From assembly GCA_016584495.1 (NCBI GenBank), contig WAID01000010.1, positions 1 through 64,000 on the forward strand: a DNA stretch of 64,000 nucleotides, written 5' to 3'. The DNA is from Celoporthe dispersa. Lineage: Eukaryota > Ascomycota > Sordariomycetes > Diaporthales > Cryphonectriaceae. Below are positions 43,220-54,579 of the stretch, one piece after another. A program made the translations under genes and the position numbers. Within the stretch, counting starts at the first letter, position 1, and each line of letters opens with the position of its first letter. The notes under the pieces are model-generated. The model ran no database searches. It worked only from the letters and a program-made list of their open reading frames with translations, and had not been told where the DNA came from.

Positions 43220-45161
43220 ATGTCTTCCAAACGCAAGGCACCGCCCGCCAACGGCACAGCGGTCAAGAAGGCCAAGACCGCTTCATCCCTCACCGACCCC
43301 CACCCCTTCCACAGGGAGGCTGAGGAGCATGGCATCGTGCTTCGCAAGTATTATCCACACGAGATGAGCAACTCCCGCGCCCTGGCGTACAACGAGAACA
43401 AGCTGCCGCGCCCCGTCGAGCAGCTCCAGGCTGCCCAGCAAGAGACGGCCGCAGCCCGCAGGAAGGTCCAGGCCGGCGATGCCGTCGTGCACTGGTTCAA
43501 GATGGACCTGCGGACGGCCGACAACACGGCGCTGTCCATGGCCTCGGCCAGAGCAAAGGAAGCCGGCCTGCCGCTCATCGGGCTGTTTGTAGTCAGCCCG
43601 CAGGACTGGGAGGCACACCTCACTGCACCTATCCGCATCGACTTCATGCTGCGGACGCTCGAGGTGCTACGGGCGGACCTGGAGAAGCTAGATATCCCGC
43701 TGCACATTGAGACGGTGGAAAACGTAAGGACGTCCCCGTGAGGATCGCAAGCCTGATGGAGGAGTGGGGCGCCAGGCACCTGTTCACCAACATGGAGTAC
43801 GAGGTTGATGAGCTGCGGCGCGAGGCGAACATCGTGAGGCTGCTGGCGGAGAGGGGCATGGCGTTTGAAGTCGTCCATGACACATGCGTGGTCCCGCCGG
43901 GCAAGCTGATCACCGGTGCGGGAAGACAATACGCCGTCTATTCACCCTGGTTCCGTTCTTGGGTTGCTCATGTCCACGCGGACCTAGACTTGCTCGAGGA
44001 GCTTGACGCACCGACAAGGAACCCCAAGGTGGCGCGTCAGAGGTTTGAGAGGCTTTTGGCGGCAGCATCCCGGAGGCCCCTGCTACCAAGGTGCTCTCGG
44101 CTGAGGATGGGAAGAGGTATCGAGCTCTCTGGCCTGCTGGAGAGCACGAGGCATACAGGCGGCTCGGCAAATTCTGCGAAGAGAAGATCAGCTCGTATGG
44201 AGCAAACCGCAATCTGCCGGCGGCCCACAGCACCTCGTCGCTCTCTGTACACCTTGCCAGCGGTACCATCAGCGCGAGGGCTTGCATCAGGGCGGCGAGG
44301 GACAGTAACTCGACGAAGAAGCTGGACGGCGGCAACCAGGGAATCCAGACGTGGATCAGCGAGGTGGCATGGCGAGATTTTTACAAGCACGTATTAGTGA
44401 ACTGGCCATATGTCTGGTACGTCCGGGCCCGCTGCAGCCGGGAGAGGCGTCTTCGCCCACGAGAGACACAAGACGGAGCTGACCAGCACGATCCTAGTAT
44501 GAACAAACCCTTCAAGCCCGAGTACTCCAACATTGAGTGGTCCTACGAGGAGGAGCACTTCAGGGCCTGGGCTCAGGGCCAGACGGGTTTCCCATTGTTG
44601 ATGCCGCCAGTAAGCAGCCCTCCCTCGCTCTCTCCCTCGCTCCCTGACAGATAATTCTATCCCCTCGCCGCTCAGATGCTTTCAGCATAATTCACATGCC
44701 AGAATGCTAACTCGAGAGTCTTGAAAGTGAGACAAGTACAGCACATGGGCTGGATGCACAACCGCTGCAGGATGATCGTGGCCTCGTTTCTCAGCAAGGA
44801 CCTCCTCCTCGACTGGCGCATGGGCGAGCGGTTCTTCATGGAGAACCTCATCGACGGCGACTTCGCCTCCAACAACGGCGGCTGGGGCTTCTCCGCGTCG
44901 GTTGGTGTGGATCCCCAGCCGTACTTTCGAGTGTTCAACCCGCTGCTGCAGAGCGAGAAGTTCGATGCGGACGGGGAGTACATCCGCAAGTGGATTCCCG
45001 AGCTGAGGGAGGTGAAGGGCAAGGCCATACACGACCCATATGGGCGAGGTGCGGCGGCGATCGCCAAGAAGGGAGGCTACCCAAAGGCCATCGTCGAGCA
45101 CAAGGGCTGTCGCGAGAGGGCATTAGCAGCGTATAAGAAGGGAATTACCGCTGACCTGTAG
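43220..45161 (+). CDS. PHR1: Deoxyribodipyrimidine photolyase, class I
   Basis: This flavoenzyme repairs UV-induced cyclobutane pyrimidine dimers using light. The start at 43220 (MSSKRKAPPANGTAVKKAKT) provides a basic nuclear-localisation-like segment. An in-frame ATG at 43118 would add a leader rich in Arg, Ser and Leu. The N-terminal antenna domain begins VVHWFKMDLRTADNTAL. FAD-domain hallmarks follow: WISEVAWRDFYKHVL (44355), NKPFKPEYSNIEWSYEEEHF (44505), MGWMHNRCRMIVASFL (44750) and GGWGFSASVGVDPQPYFRVF (44880). Introns lie at about 44414-44495 and 44611-44727 (the latter restores AAMRQVQHMG). The frame breaks near 43727 (one base missing before KDVPVRI), 44030 and 44590 (T/C-run). Ends KKGITADL. 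Light induction is likely by analogy but not shown here. Confidence 0.92.
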
Positions 45162-47470
45162 GCGAAAGCGTGCTTGGGAACCAGCTGCGTTGTTCGAGGC
45201 ATCTCTTCTTGGGCCTGCATGGCGATTTGGGAAGCCTGGGAAGGCGAATGTGGCGTTCTGGTGTCTAAAGTAGAGTGGCTGGATATTGTTAAGGTCAAAG
45301 ACTCCTCTTCTGGGCAGGGCGCCTGCTCCCACACAGCTACTGTACCCACCAACGCACCTACGGTGACCTACCGAACACCTCTACTGGGAACTATCGTCTC
45401 CACCCGCCTTTTGATCCTACCTCCGACCTCCTAATTTGCCTCCTGTTCCGAATCAACTCGTGCCCTCACTCTTAGATACCGCGCATGTACGTTCCAATAC
45501 CACCGAACTCCGCACAGGCAAAATTGTTTCATGGTCGTGCTATACGCGCAGTCGACGCGGCAGGTCTGAAACGTGGAACATGGTGTTGAGACAACTCGGG
45601 TGGAGCGGGAACCAAAAATCCCAGGTGAGACGCACTGACAGCGATATGCTAAGGACATGAGAGAAAACGAGATCATAAATATCGCCAATGTCCTCTACTT
45701 TGAGGATTGAGGTCCTTTTGGTCTGTCTTGCAGCTCCCTTGCGCTCCTGGAGCTCGCGGCCCTCGGTGCACGCCACGCGCCTCCAGCCATAGGCCTGTCG
45801 CTCATGAACCTGGCATAGCGACATTCGACCAGACAAACCCGCCAAAGCATCGAGAAGCCACCAGACCCTCCCTGTGTTCTCAGTTCCGCCGCCGGACCTC
45901 TCCGCATCCCCCGTTGTGGACCCTGCGGCGTCGAGCTCCGAGGACCACCACGCGCTCCGCATCGCCTCCCAAACCCCCCTAAAGGCCCGAGAATGCGTTG
46001 AGCGCGCCAGCCGTCTCCGCCGACTGAGCTTCCCTCTCATGCCACGTGGGCCGTACGGCCCGGCAAAAAAAAAGTTCAGCCGACCGTCGAGGCGCCGTCC
46101 GTCCGAAATTCCCTCTGGAAGAAACCCGCACGACCTGGAAGCGATCGCAATCAGCCGTCCGAGCGCCATGCTCCGTCTGATTCCCGCTGGAAGACCTCGT
46201 GCGCACGCCTGGAAGTGGGACATGTGTATCCGAGAAGAACAGATACAAGAAAACCCGATATTTCGACGTCGATGATCCCTTCCCCGTCCGTTCGACAACA
46301 TCTTGCCTCTGGAGAGACAAACGCGCGAGGATCAGAAGCGGCACGCGACCTGACGTCGAGCTCCGCCAAGCTCTGACAGGTTGCCCGCTGAAGCACCCTC
46401 GCGCGTCCATTCAAAGGCGGATCCCGTTATTACCAGATCACGCCCAAACGAAAAAGTCGAACGTCGATGGACCCGAGACTGGCTCCCCGCTGGAAAGATC
46501 TCACGACCCCCGCGGCGTGACCTTGAAGCTGGTCGCAGCCAGATCTTGGAAGATCCTCCGCCCCAGGTTGACGACCCTGCGCCCTGGCTGCCTCTCTCAA
46601 CGGGGAATATCCTGCCTTGCCATGGTCAGTGGCAGCATGATTTCCCGAGAGTGTGTATATTTTGCCGGGATGATTGTTTCCCTCCTGAATATCTTGAGAC
46701 CGCGCGCACACGGAAGCGCTTGGCTTTCCCCATGGCTGATATGCCTCTCTCTCTCTGCCACCGCAGCCTAAGCTCCCGCACCAACAGATGGCGGTCGAGT
46801 TCACAGGCGAGCGAGCATTTGAGGAGAAGTCGCTGGAGTGGATGTCGCGCTAGGCCTACCTGATCATTTGGGGGAGACACACAGCAGTGGTGTTTTTCAC
46901 GTCCCTAGGGTGTTGAGGATATTTACCAAGTCAGCCCTTCATAATGCCGAGAGTAGGGCACCGGAGCTGGGGAGAGAGAGGGAGACACCGGTGTGCAGGC
47001 TGGGAGCCGTACAGGTCGGTCATAAATGTCAGGATAGCTCTGATAGGCCGGTCCAGAGACCCATAGACTGTCACACCTCGTTTGTGTCATCTCAATATAC
47101 AGTTCCATTATACATCCATTTCAGGCGGCCGTGTAGGTTCAAACTGGCGGCCACCATGAACACTGAAGTTTCCACGGCACAATTTTTTTCGTACAATCGC
47201 ACTGAGGCTTGCCACGTGCACGTACGAACACGCGGGCATCTCATAGCTCGCAGTCACGGTACCATCCTGTCCCTGACCTAATTCTTAAATATAGGTGCAT
47301 GATCAATTTGGTGTTTGGTGTTTCCTTTTGTGCGTCGTCAAGGTAGTCCCACTGGGAACGAGCCAAGGTGTGGGTCTAGGGCACCCGCACGCAGAAAATT
47401 CTTTCGTTCCATCTTGACGATATAAAACTTTTTTTCTCAGCCGGATTTCAACCAAACGCGTCTTCTCGAT
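45162..47470. other. 2.3-kb region without a supported gene
   Basis: GC-rich at 45700-46600 with open frames of up to 250 codons on both strands (for example 45540-46301 minus, 45874-46275 plus), all rich in Arg, Pro and Ser and without domains. A decayed or fast-evolving gene is possible, but I cannot choose a strand. The last 200 bases lead into the tRNA-Lys gene. Confidence 0.35.
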
Positions 47471-47621
47471 GCCCGGCTAGCTCAATCGGTAGAGCGTGAG
47501 ACTCTTACAGAGTTTCCGATTCTGAAATCTCAAGGTTGTGGGGTATGTTATTATCGTTCACACATGATGTGGTTGCAGCACGATCTCTAACAGCACCTCC
47601 AGTTCGACCCCACGTCGGGCT
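47471..47621 (+). tRNA. tRNA-Lys(CTT) with anticodon intron and T-arm insertion
   Basis: The acceptor stem GCCCGGC (47471-47477) pairs with GTCGGGC (47614-47620). The D arm GCTC/GAGC and the A box TAGCTCAATCGG are intact. The anticodon stem TGAGA/TCTCA surrounds anticodon CTT at 47504-47506, and a normal intron (47508-47526, 19 nt) follows position 37. The T stem begins GTGGG (47538-47542), but the T loop TTCGAC and the 3' stem CCCAC appear only at 47603-47613; the 60 bp between are listed separately. After removal, the T loop is one base short, consistent with a C lost from the C-run or a 6-nt loop. A long T-run from about 47644 would end pol III transcription. The inserted DNA splits the B box, so activity is uncertain. 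Confidence 0.8.
47543..47602 (+). other. 60-bp intron-like insertion in tRNA T arm
   Basis: The insertion begins GTATGT, contains CTAAC at 47587-47591 (11 nt before its end) and ends CAG. These are a strong fungal donor, branch point and acceptor at normal spacing and normal fungal intron length. It lies exactly between T-stem position 53 and T-loop position 54, and its removal restores TTCG after GTGGG. The first 13 bases equal the start of the mRNA intron at 36679. Confidence 0.6.
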
Positions 47622-49212
47622 CAATTCCCGTCGATACTTCGATTCTTTTTTTTTTTCTTCCTCTCCCTCAATCCGTCAAGTTTTGGTGCTTATTTTTCCC
47701 TTTTTTTTTTTAATACAACATGTCACTGAAGTATAATAACCACCAGGCCCTACTACCTTTACAATGTTATTGTCATGTATATTCCTTGTCATGGGTTCAT
47801 GTCCCAAGCACACGTACACAGCAGATCATGGCCTTCAAGGTAATGTTATGAAAAAGTGATGAGATTGTCCCTTGGGTCAGGTGCCTGGCTTCACTATCAT
47901 GGCGACTCCTCACCAGCAGCAAGTTTTGTGTGCTACTTGGGCAATTCATGAACCAATTCAGAATCAACCAGGCAACTTGCAATACTGCTTGATCTATCTA
48001 TAATGCGGTAACCATTGCTACTTGATCTTGTTGAATTATACAGAACAATGAACATCTTTTCACAGAAGCATTTCTTCTTTTGCTTTATACAAAGACTACA
48101 GTATGAATGTGATGATTTGAATTTGTGCGCAGCAAGGTTGTAAAGGACTACTTCCCATCACGACCTCCTCCTCGGTGTGTACCATGCTGATGGACCTGAT
48201 ACGCCTCTCTGACTTCCAGTCTTTAGACAAGGCAAACTAGTGCCAAGTCAATGTGTTCACTGACTCACTTTCTTCATCTTGGAGTTGAAACAATAAGAGA
48301 TGCTATCACCTGATTCTTGTCTTGGGAGTCCGTGAGGATGAGCGCAGCCCCTGGGGAAACAATGAAATCAGCCAATCATCTGTTTGCTGGAGACTCTACA
48401 ATCTCTGTTTCACTTGAAGATATCGACCACCGGCAAATAGTGAGGACCTGATAATATAACATCACTCTTTAGTTTCTAGCCGCGATAATGATGCCTCATA
48501 GTCATTTGTTCACGTCAGCATACCATTCAGTTCCTCTGCAGTGGCTTCCTAAAACAAAGAGAAATGATCTCACGTCTTATCACGACCTTGATACGAAAGA
48601 TGGATCCCCAAAGAAACGGCCAGACCAATTTCACATGGCTGCCGCGTGATCCTCAGCAGAGCGCCGCGGACTGCTGTGCCCCTGAACCTGAGCAGGTGCT
48701 GCACTAGGGCGGACGACACTCGACCCAGGTCGTGCCAAGCCGGTTACCCGCAGCGTCGGGACTCGGTGGGCTCGAAGACGATTGGAGCGGGTAAATGCGC
48801 AGGATAAGAGGTGCAAAGAGTTTGCCCTGAACCGCCCTAGGCGGGTCTCCAGGGAGAATGCTAGACGGCTCTCTAGGCGACTTTAACCGCTGCTAGTGAT
48901 GGGACTCCTGCCGCAACAGTGGGTTGACATGCGCCTGGACGGGGATCGTTCATGGAGGGGCGCAGGCACGCCTCTCATCGTGCTCAATGAAAGGGACAGA
49001 CAGTCAGAAATCTGGGACAGTAATACCATCTTACATCTGTCCAGCTATCATTCCTGAACAACATACTTCATATCCACGGTCCACTGCTTCTCTTGTCCTC
49101 TCTTGACCCCTTCCTTGCACATCATCGACATCACGTCACAGTGCTCTACGGAGGAATCGGACCTGCTGTGAAAGATAGACCTGCTGCTGACACGGAAACA
49201 TCTCGTGTGAAG
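47622..49212. other. 1.6-kb region without a protein gene
   Basis: This is a T-rich, then AT-rich stretch without coding features. Scattered TGATGA and CTGA motifs (for example 47855-47862, 48118-48124 and 48190-48220) hint at box C/D snoRNAs, but I could not fold a terminal stem. The last 300 bases are the 5' region of the xylitol dehydrogenase gene. Confidence 0.35.
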
Positions 49213-50346
49213 ATGGAGGGCAAATCTGTGAGATGGACCATAGCTCGCCCCTGACGCTTCATACACGGCAGGACTGACCCCGTCATCAGAACCTCTCCTT
49301 CATCCTCAACAAGCCCAAGGACGTTGGCTTCGCCGAGCGCGCCGTCCCCAAGCTCAGCTCCCCCCACGAGGTGCTCGTCGCCGTCTCCTGGACCGGCATC
49401 TGCGGTTCCGACGTGCACTACTGGCAACATGGCGGCATCGGGTCCTTCGTCGTTAAGGAGCCCATGGTGCTGGGCCACGAGTCCGCCGGCGTCATCGCCC
49501 AGGTAGGCGAGGCCGTCACCAGCCTAAAGGTGGGCGACCGCGTGGCCATCGAGCCGGGCTATCCGTGCCGCCGCTGCGAGCACTGCCTGCGCGGCAAGTA
49601 CAACCTGTGCAAGGAGATGGTCTTCGCCGCCACTCCGCCCGTGCACGGCACCCTGACGGGCTTCTATACCGCCCCCGAGGACTTCTGCTACAAGCTGCCC
49701 GAGAACGTCTCGCTGCAGGAGGGCGCCCTGCTCGAGCCCACCGCCGTGGGTGTGCACATTGTCCGCCAGGCCAAGGTGCAGCCCGGCCAGAGCGTCGTGG
49801 TCATGGGCGCGGGCCCCGTGGGCCTGCTGTGCGGCGCTGTCGCCAAGGCCTACGGCGCGAGCACCGTCGTGCAGGTCGACATTGTCCAGTCCAAGCTGGA
49901 CTTCGCCAAGGACTTCTGCGCCACGCACACGTACCTCTCGCAGCGCGTCAAGCGCCGAGGAGAACGCCGCCAACATCAAGGCGTCGTGCGGCCTGCCCGA
50001 CGGCGCGGACGTGGTCATCGACGCGTCCGGCGCCGAGCCGAGCATCCAGGCCTCGATCCACACCCTCAAGGTCGGCGGCACCTACGTCCAGGGCGGCATG
50101 GGCAAGGCCGACATCACCTTCCCCATCATGGCGTTCGCTATCAAGGAGGCGACGGCACACGGGTCATTCCGGTACAACAGCGGCGACTACAAGCTCGCAG
50201 TGGAGCTGGTCGCGAGCGGCAAGATCAACGTGAAGAAGCTGATCTCGGGTCAGGTGCCGTTCGAGGAGGCAGAAAAGGCTTTTGAGAAGGTGCTAGAAGG
50301 GAAGGTCATCAAGATGTTGATTGCAGGGCCGAACGAGAAGATCTAA
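49213..50346 (+). CDS. xdh1: Xylitol dehydrogenase (D-xylulose reductase)
   Basis: This zinc-dependent medium-chain dehydrogenase oxidises xylitol to D-xylulose with NAD in pentose catabolism. Exon 1 is only 15 bases (49213-49227, MEGKS); intron 49228-49289 joins it to NLSFILNKPKDVGFAERAVP. The catalytic zinc ligands are in GICGSDVHYW and MVLGHESAGV. The structural zinc cysteines are in PCRRCEHCLRGKYNLC. The NAD motif is VVMGAGPVGLLCG, with VDIVQSKLDFA after it. The C-terminal part is GGTYVQGGMGKADITFP through IKMLIAGPNEKI, stop at 50346. One extra base near 49949 shifts the frame between THTYLSQRV and SAEENAANIKA. Length is about 355 residues, as in the family. Confidence 0.93.
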
Positions 50347-50793
50347 GGAGGAGGGCCTTTCTTTCGAGAGGGAGGGGGAAAGGCGTTGTGGCTGGGGTGA
50401 GAAGCAGGCGGAACCGTGAAAATGCATCTGAAGAAAACAAATTGTCATCGAGCTTTTGGAGCAGGTAGATTTGATAATTGAAATAAAAGCATCGGGACTG
50501 GACGGGAGAACTTGCATCACTTGTCCATTATTCGCCAGCTTGTGTTTCCAATGAATACTCTTGCTATGTTTTCATGAATATGCATCTTTTGGGTTTTGTC
50601 TTTAATAAAAGCACATATATATATGTGTGTGTGTGTGTATTTTTTTAAAAAAACAACTATTATACAGACGAATACTAGAGCAGTATTGTTTTGGTTGATA
50701 CAAGAAAAATAATTTGCATATTGATGTTCAGTTGCATGAGATGTTAGAAGTTTGTACTATATAATCATTGTTTTTCAAGATCTTAGAAATTTA
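50347..50793. other. AT-rich 3' flank with TA/TG microsatellite
   Basis: This is the 3' flank of xylitol dehydrogenase. A TA-then-TG dinucleotide repeat lies at 50613-50640, followed by T and A runs. No gene is seen. Confidence 0.5.
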
Positions 50794-50875
50794 GGTCCTG
50801 TGGCGCAGTGGTTAGCGCAACAGCTTTACACGTGTGTCTCGCTGGAGGTCGTCGGATCGTACCCGACCAGGATCA
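50794..50875 (+). tRNA. tRNA-Val(TAC)-like gene with altered T loop
   Basis: The acceptor stem GGTCCTG pairs with CAGGATC (50868-50874, one G-T pair). The D stem is GCGC/GCGC and the anticodon TAC is at 50827-50829 in the loop TTTACA-C. A 9-nt intron (50831-50839) is at the usual site. The anticodon stem has an A-G mismatch at the top. The T stem GTCGG/CCGAC is perfect, but its loop reads ATCGTAC instead of TTCGANC: T54 and A58 are exchanged, which spoils the B box and the universal T54-A58 pair. The discriminator is A, followed by a T-run. It is either a recently degraded copy or an unusual variant. Confidence 0.65.
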
Positions 50876-52010
50876 GTTTTTGAAATTTTTAAAGCCTCTC
50901 TAGTTTGCTTTTTGATTTTTCGTAATAATTTTCTTGGCTACTAAGTTGGTTTTGAGTCGATGTTGGTAAGCTGTGGAGTGGTGAGTGGATGGTGTGGAAC
51001 TCAGTGCAAAGTATATGAGTGAGTTTTAGGAGATGCTGCCTCAATCACAAGACAAACACTATATATATATACAAGCAGTGCTATAAGAATAACGATGCAT
51101 ATACATATCATATATATGTGTATGCATTCAATTTTGAGCCGTTTGGCCAGGCCTAAAATAGGGTTTTCACCCTGTTTTGAGCTTTCATGGTTTTTCTATT
51201 GCTGACGTTTCTTTGCACTATCACTCTTGGGCTGACAAGTCTTGGAAAGGCGGGCGAGACGAGACGAGACCTCTCTTAGTAGAGGGCCAGGATAAAGGAG
51301 AGGGAGGTCAGCCCTCAGAAAAGGCTGTATTTATTACGGTGCAATTCTGCTGGAGATACTCCGTGCCAGTGCTCGGTCCGTCTGGTTTGCTGTGCGGGTC
51401 GAGACCTCAATGGTTGCCTTTGTGGAAATCAGCTGTGACAAAGTCCGGAGTCCTGGGCACGAGCCCGGCAGAATACACCGTCCGATATCTTCTCCTTTGG
51501 CATGGTAATCATCTACGTGCTGATCGACGACATCATCTTTCGCTTGAGCGACTAAGAGCTGGGTAGGGCTGGCGCTTGGTGGCAGATTTTTCGGGGACAT
51601 ACACCGTACTTTGGAAATGAGGACAGTTTTAGGGGCTTGCTTTAGCATGTCGGACGGAATAATGACTTTTTCGATCGCCTAGTCGCTCTAGCGGGTGACT
51701 TTGATGCTGAGAGGTCGAGAAAGCCTTTCGCATGTGGCAGTAAGTGGACAGGGAGCTTAGGAATCTGATGATGACGATGACAAACCTGGACCCTGCCAGG
51801 ATAATCAATGAGCGGGAAGCTCTCGGGCATCCTTGGTCCCTCCAAGCCGACTCGAGAAAGAACATATAGAAACGCGGAAGAACGTGCCATGTATACTCAA
51901 CCCATGCTGACCAGCACTCTGTATTCATTTCTTATAAATCATCTCTCCGGAAAGTGACGTGCTTTCTGCCTATGAAGTTGTTATATGCTCTTCCAGCTCT
52001 CTCTTTATAA
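50876..52010. other. Intergenic, AT-rich left half
   Basis: AT-rich to about 51170, with a TA repeat (51060-51072) and an inverted repeat listed separately. Short frames at 51177-51566 (+) and 51334-51928 (-) have no motif and are not called. Confidence 0.4.
51095..51127. repeat. Near-perfect inverted repeat, 14-bp arms
   Basis: The left arm 51095-51108 and the right arm 51114-51127 match at 13 of 14 positions when one is reversed and complemented, with a 5-nt spacer. The sequence is made of alternating purines and pyrimidines. Confidence 0.85.
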
Positions 52011-53631
52011 TCATAATATGAAGGCGGTGCTTCCCGCTATTATCATAAAGACTCCAGCCATACCGAAGCCAAAAATCAAGCCACCAAGGCGAGCGTCCTT
52101 CACCATACCGACAATAAAAGAAACCAGGATTATAGACCAGACAATCAAAATCACAATTGCAAGGACTGTCACTCCTATAGACTTCAACATGCCGTTAAAA
52201 TTTACCAACTTCTCTTCCAGCTGCGTGCACAACCGTTTTCCGATCCTCAACAGCAGTATTAGAAAACCCACTAGGGTCAACAAAATGACCACGACTCCGC
52301 AGAAGTCGTAGAGAAGGAGGTTCAGGTCCCTGAGCCTGGTTTGCATGCTGAGGATGCTACAAGCAAGGCTCAAAGGCAGGAAGATGCTTGCTAGCATACT
52401 CAGTATCCAGAGACTGCTTGAATCCTGAATGTTCCGGCGCATTTCGAGGAATTTGAGATGGTGTTCCAGAGATCTCGGCATCTCGGCCGTCTCACTTCGG
52501 ACCTGGTGGCACAGACCCCGAATATCGGCAGCGGTCGGCGCGAAGTCCAGAGAGCAGTCCGAGCCAAGCACCGCATTAACCGCAGTCAGGAGGGACTCGA
52601 GCATATATGCAAAAGCGTCCATCATGGACGCAAGCTCTCGATAGAAGTAAGCATCCGTGATAATATCGTCCAGAAGTTCTGGTAGCAGCCGGGAGCTTCG
52701 GGCATCCAGTCTATCCTCTCGAGGCATGTAGTATTTCTGCCTCGACTCCTCCAGAAGGCTCAGCATTTGTAGCAGCTGGGCGTGTGAGAACCACAATAAT
52801 AGCACCCTCTTTCTGTGAGGCCCTTGCTTTGTACGTTTGAGGAGCGGTTGATACTGCTCAAAAGATTACGGAAGTCACTGATGAAACTCGCCGTAGAGGT
52901 GATGATGCTGTCGAAGTCGTCTTCTGAAGGCTGCCCTGGCAAAATATCTTGCTGGATGCCATAAGTTTTACAGGATATAAGCACTGCTAACAATTTAGTT
53001 TCCGCATATTAAAGAGAAACGTACAAACAAATTATATCAACAAGGTTGCCGAGCAGCCAATACTGGAGTACTCACGCGTAAGTTTGCCGTTGTCATGTTC
53101 CACAGCGCAGACTTCTTTAGTTACCGTGAGGCGCTGCTTCTTGATACCTGAACCTCTCCATTGGGTATTTCCAATAACTAGGGAACCCACCTCAAGCCAG
53201 GCATTCGGGATCTTTGTTGTCCATTGTGTTGATAGTCCATAATACCCCGTTTTGAGAAGACGGTGGTTATCTCGGTCCAAACTTGACGCCCGGCCGGAAG
53301 ATTCGGCGCCGATGTGCTGTTCTAGAGAGTAGTTTCCCGTGTCAAAATCCTGCTCTAGATATATCCTGATGCTATGGTCCTGGGGTACTGGCAAATCTTC
53401 TGTTGTTGAACTGGTGAATTGGCGACCGTCCGCTTGAGGAGTACGACCTCTTCTGATAAGCCATTCCCCCGACGCGACTTTGCCGTTCTCGCTGTAGTCA
53501 ACGTCAAACACCCACAGAAATTGACCTTCTTGGGGTAGAGGTATCCTACTGCGGCATGATCCGCGACCGAAAAACAGCGCAAAGATGGACTGCACAGCAA
53601 GGATAGATGGTACAAAACCGAAGGCATCCAT
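52011..53631 (-). CDS. Membrane protein with CorA-like C-terminus
   Basis: The start at 53631 (MDAFGFVPSILAVQSIFALF) gives a hydrophobic first segment and a soluble domain of about 170 residues, including GQFLWVFDVDYSENGKVASG. Intron 1 starts near 53078 (GTGAGT) and ends near 52985, joining to LISCKTYGIQQDILPGQP. After a frame break near 52800 the C-terminal half reads as a long helix (LEHHLKFLEMRRNIQDSSSL) leading into the first of several membrane helices (WILSMLASIFLPLSLACSIL; LLYDFCGVVVILLTLVGFLI), ending at 52011. The pattern of a long helix, the RRNIQDSSS turn and then a helix pair resembles CorA metal-transporter proteins and related fungal proteins. No canonical GMN motif is seen, so transport is not established. 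Confidence 0.6.
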
Positions 53632-53863
53632 TGATGCTAATGCCTCGATGCAGAGAGAAAGAACAGGGTGAAGAGAAAGAATAGCGTAAAAGATTGAATG
53701 GTAGACCTTGTAAAACGGACCCTGGAATTATGAGCGTCATAAGCAAGCGAGGGAAGAAGAAAAAAAAAGCGTACTTCATGCGTTTATAGGGAATATATAG
53801 GTATAGCCAGTTCCGAGAGACCTGGCGATCGTCATTTTTGCCGACAGCCTCATTAGGCTCGCG

Positions 53864-54145
53864 TTACAATTTAGACGTGGTTGTGTCGTCCTCCAGGGGG
53901 TCAGAAAACACGTGGTCCAATCCAAGAGCTTCCTCCTCCGTATAGCCAAATAGCCTGCCATCTGCGATCGGGGTCTGGCTATTAGATACGCCATCCTCAT
54001 CTCTGCTCCTGATTGTCATGATGGTGGTGGAGTGGCTCAGCTGAGACAGTGGTCGATCCCTGCCACTTTGAAAGCTATTCCGCAACGTACCGTGCAATTC
54101 CATAAGCACTAATGAGCCCCTAGAGTTGTGCTGCCCGCTATACAT
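53864..54145 (-). CDS. Small hypothetical ORF
   Basis: A 93-codon frame (MYSGQHNSRGSLVLMELHGT) ends in an acidic tail (LDHVFSDPLEDDTTTSKL). It lies upstream of and in the same direction as the CorA-like gene and might be its first exon or a separate small gene. No family is recognised. Confidence 0.22.
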   Translation of the reverse strand: MYSGQHNSRGSLVLMELHGTLRNSFQSGRDRPLSQLSHSTTIMTIRSRDEDGVSNSQTPIADGRLFGYTEEEALGLDHVFSDPLEDDTTTSKL

Positions 54146-54579
54146 ATAATTAACCTCGGGAAATGATGGGTCTAGGCTGCCATATTCGGGAGGCCAAACC
54201 TCGACACAGCAACTTTAGGTGAAAACGAACCAGAACCCGGACGCAGTCTCATGACAGAGTACTGACGTCGAGCACTAGGCAGAGGACCCCGTTAAGCCAA
54301 GCGTGCCTGTGTAAATGACGGCAGAAGAACGTCAGCAGAGCACAAGATGGAGCGGGAAACCTGTTTTAAACCTGTTCAGAAGGCTAAAAATTGAAGGAAG
54401 CAAAAGGTCTATTGTTGTTGTCGGTCGGAGAGAAACTATTAAATAGGCAAGTCCCTTTATAACTGTATAGCAACGGAGAACTATTAAGTAGTTGCCTATT
54501 CCGAGATCTCCCACACTAGTCACCATAACGATATCGCTATCGAGTTAATGCAGTAGGACATTTGCTTTGATAATTAACC

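Noticed and set aside
47850..48225. TGATGA and CTGA motifs suggesting box C/D snoRNAs
   Set aside because: No convincing terminal stem or C'/D' pairing was found by eye, and the motifs are short enough to occur by chance.
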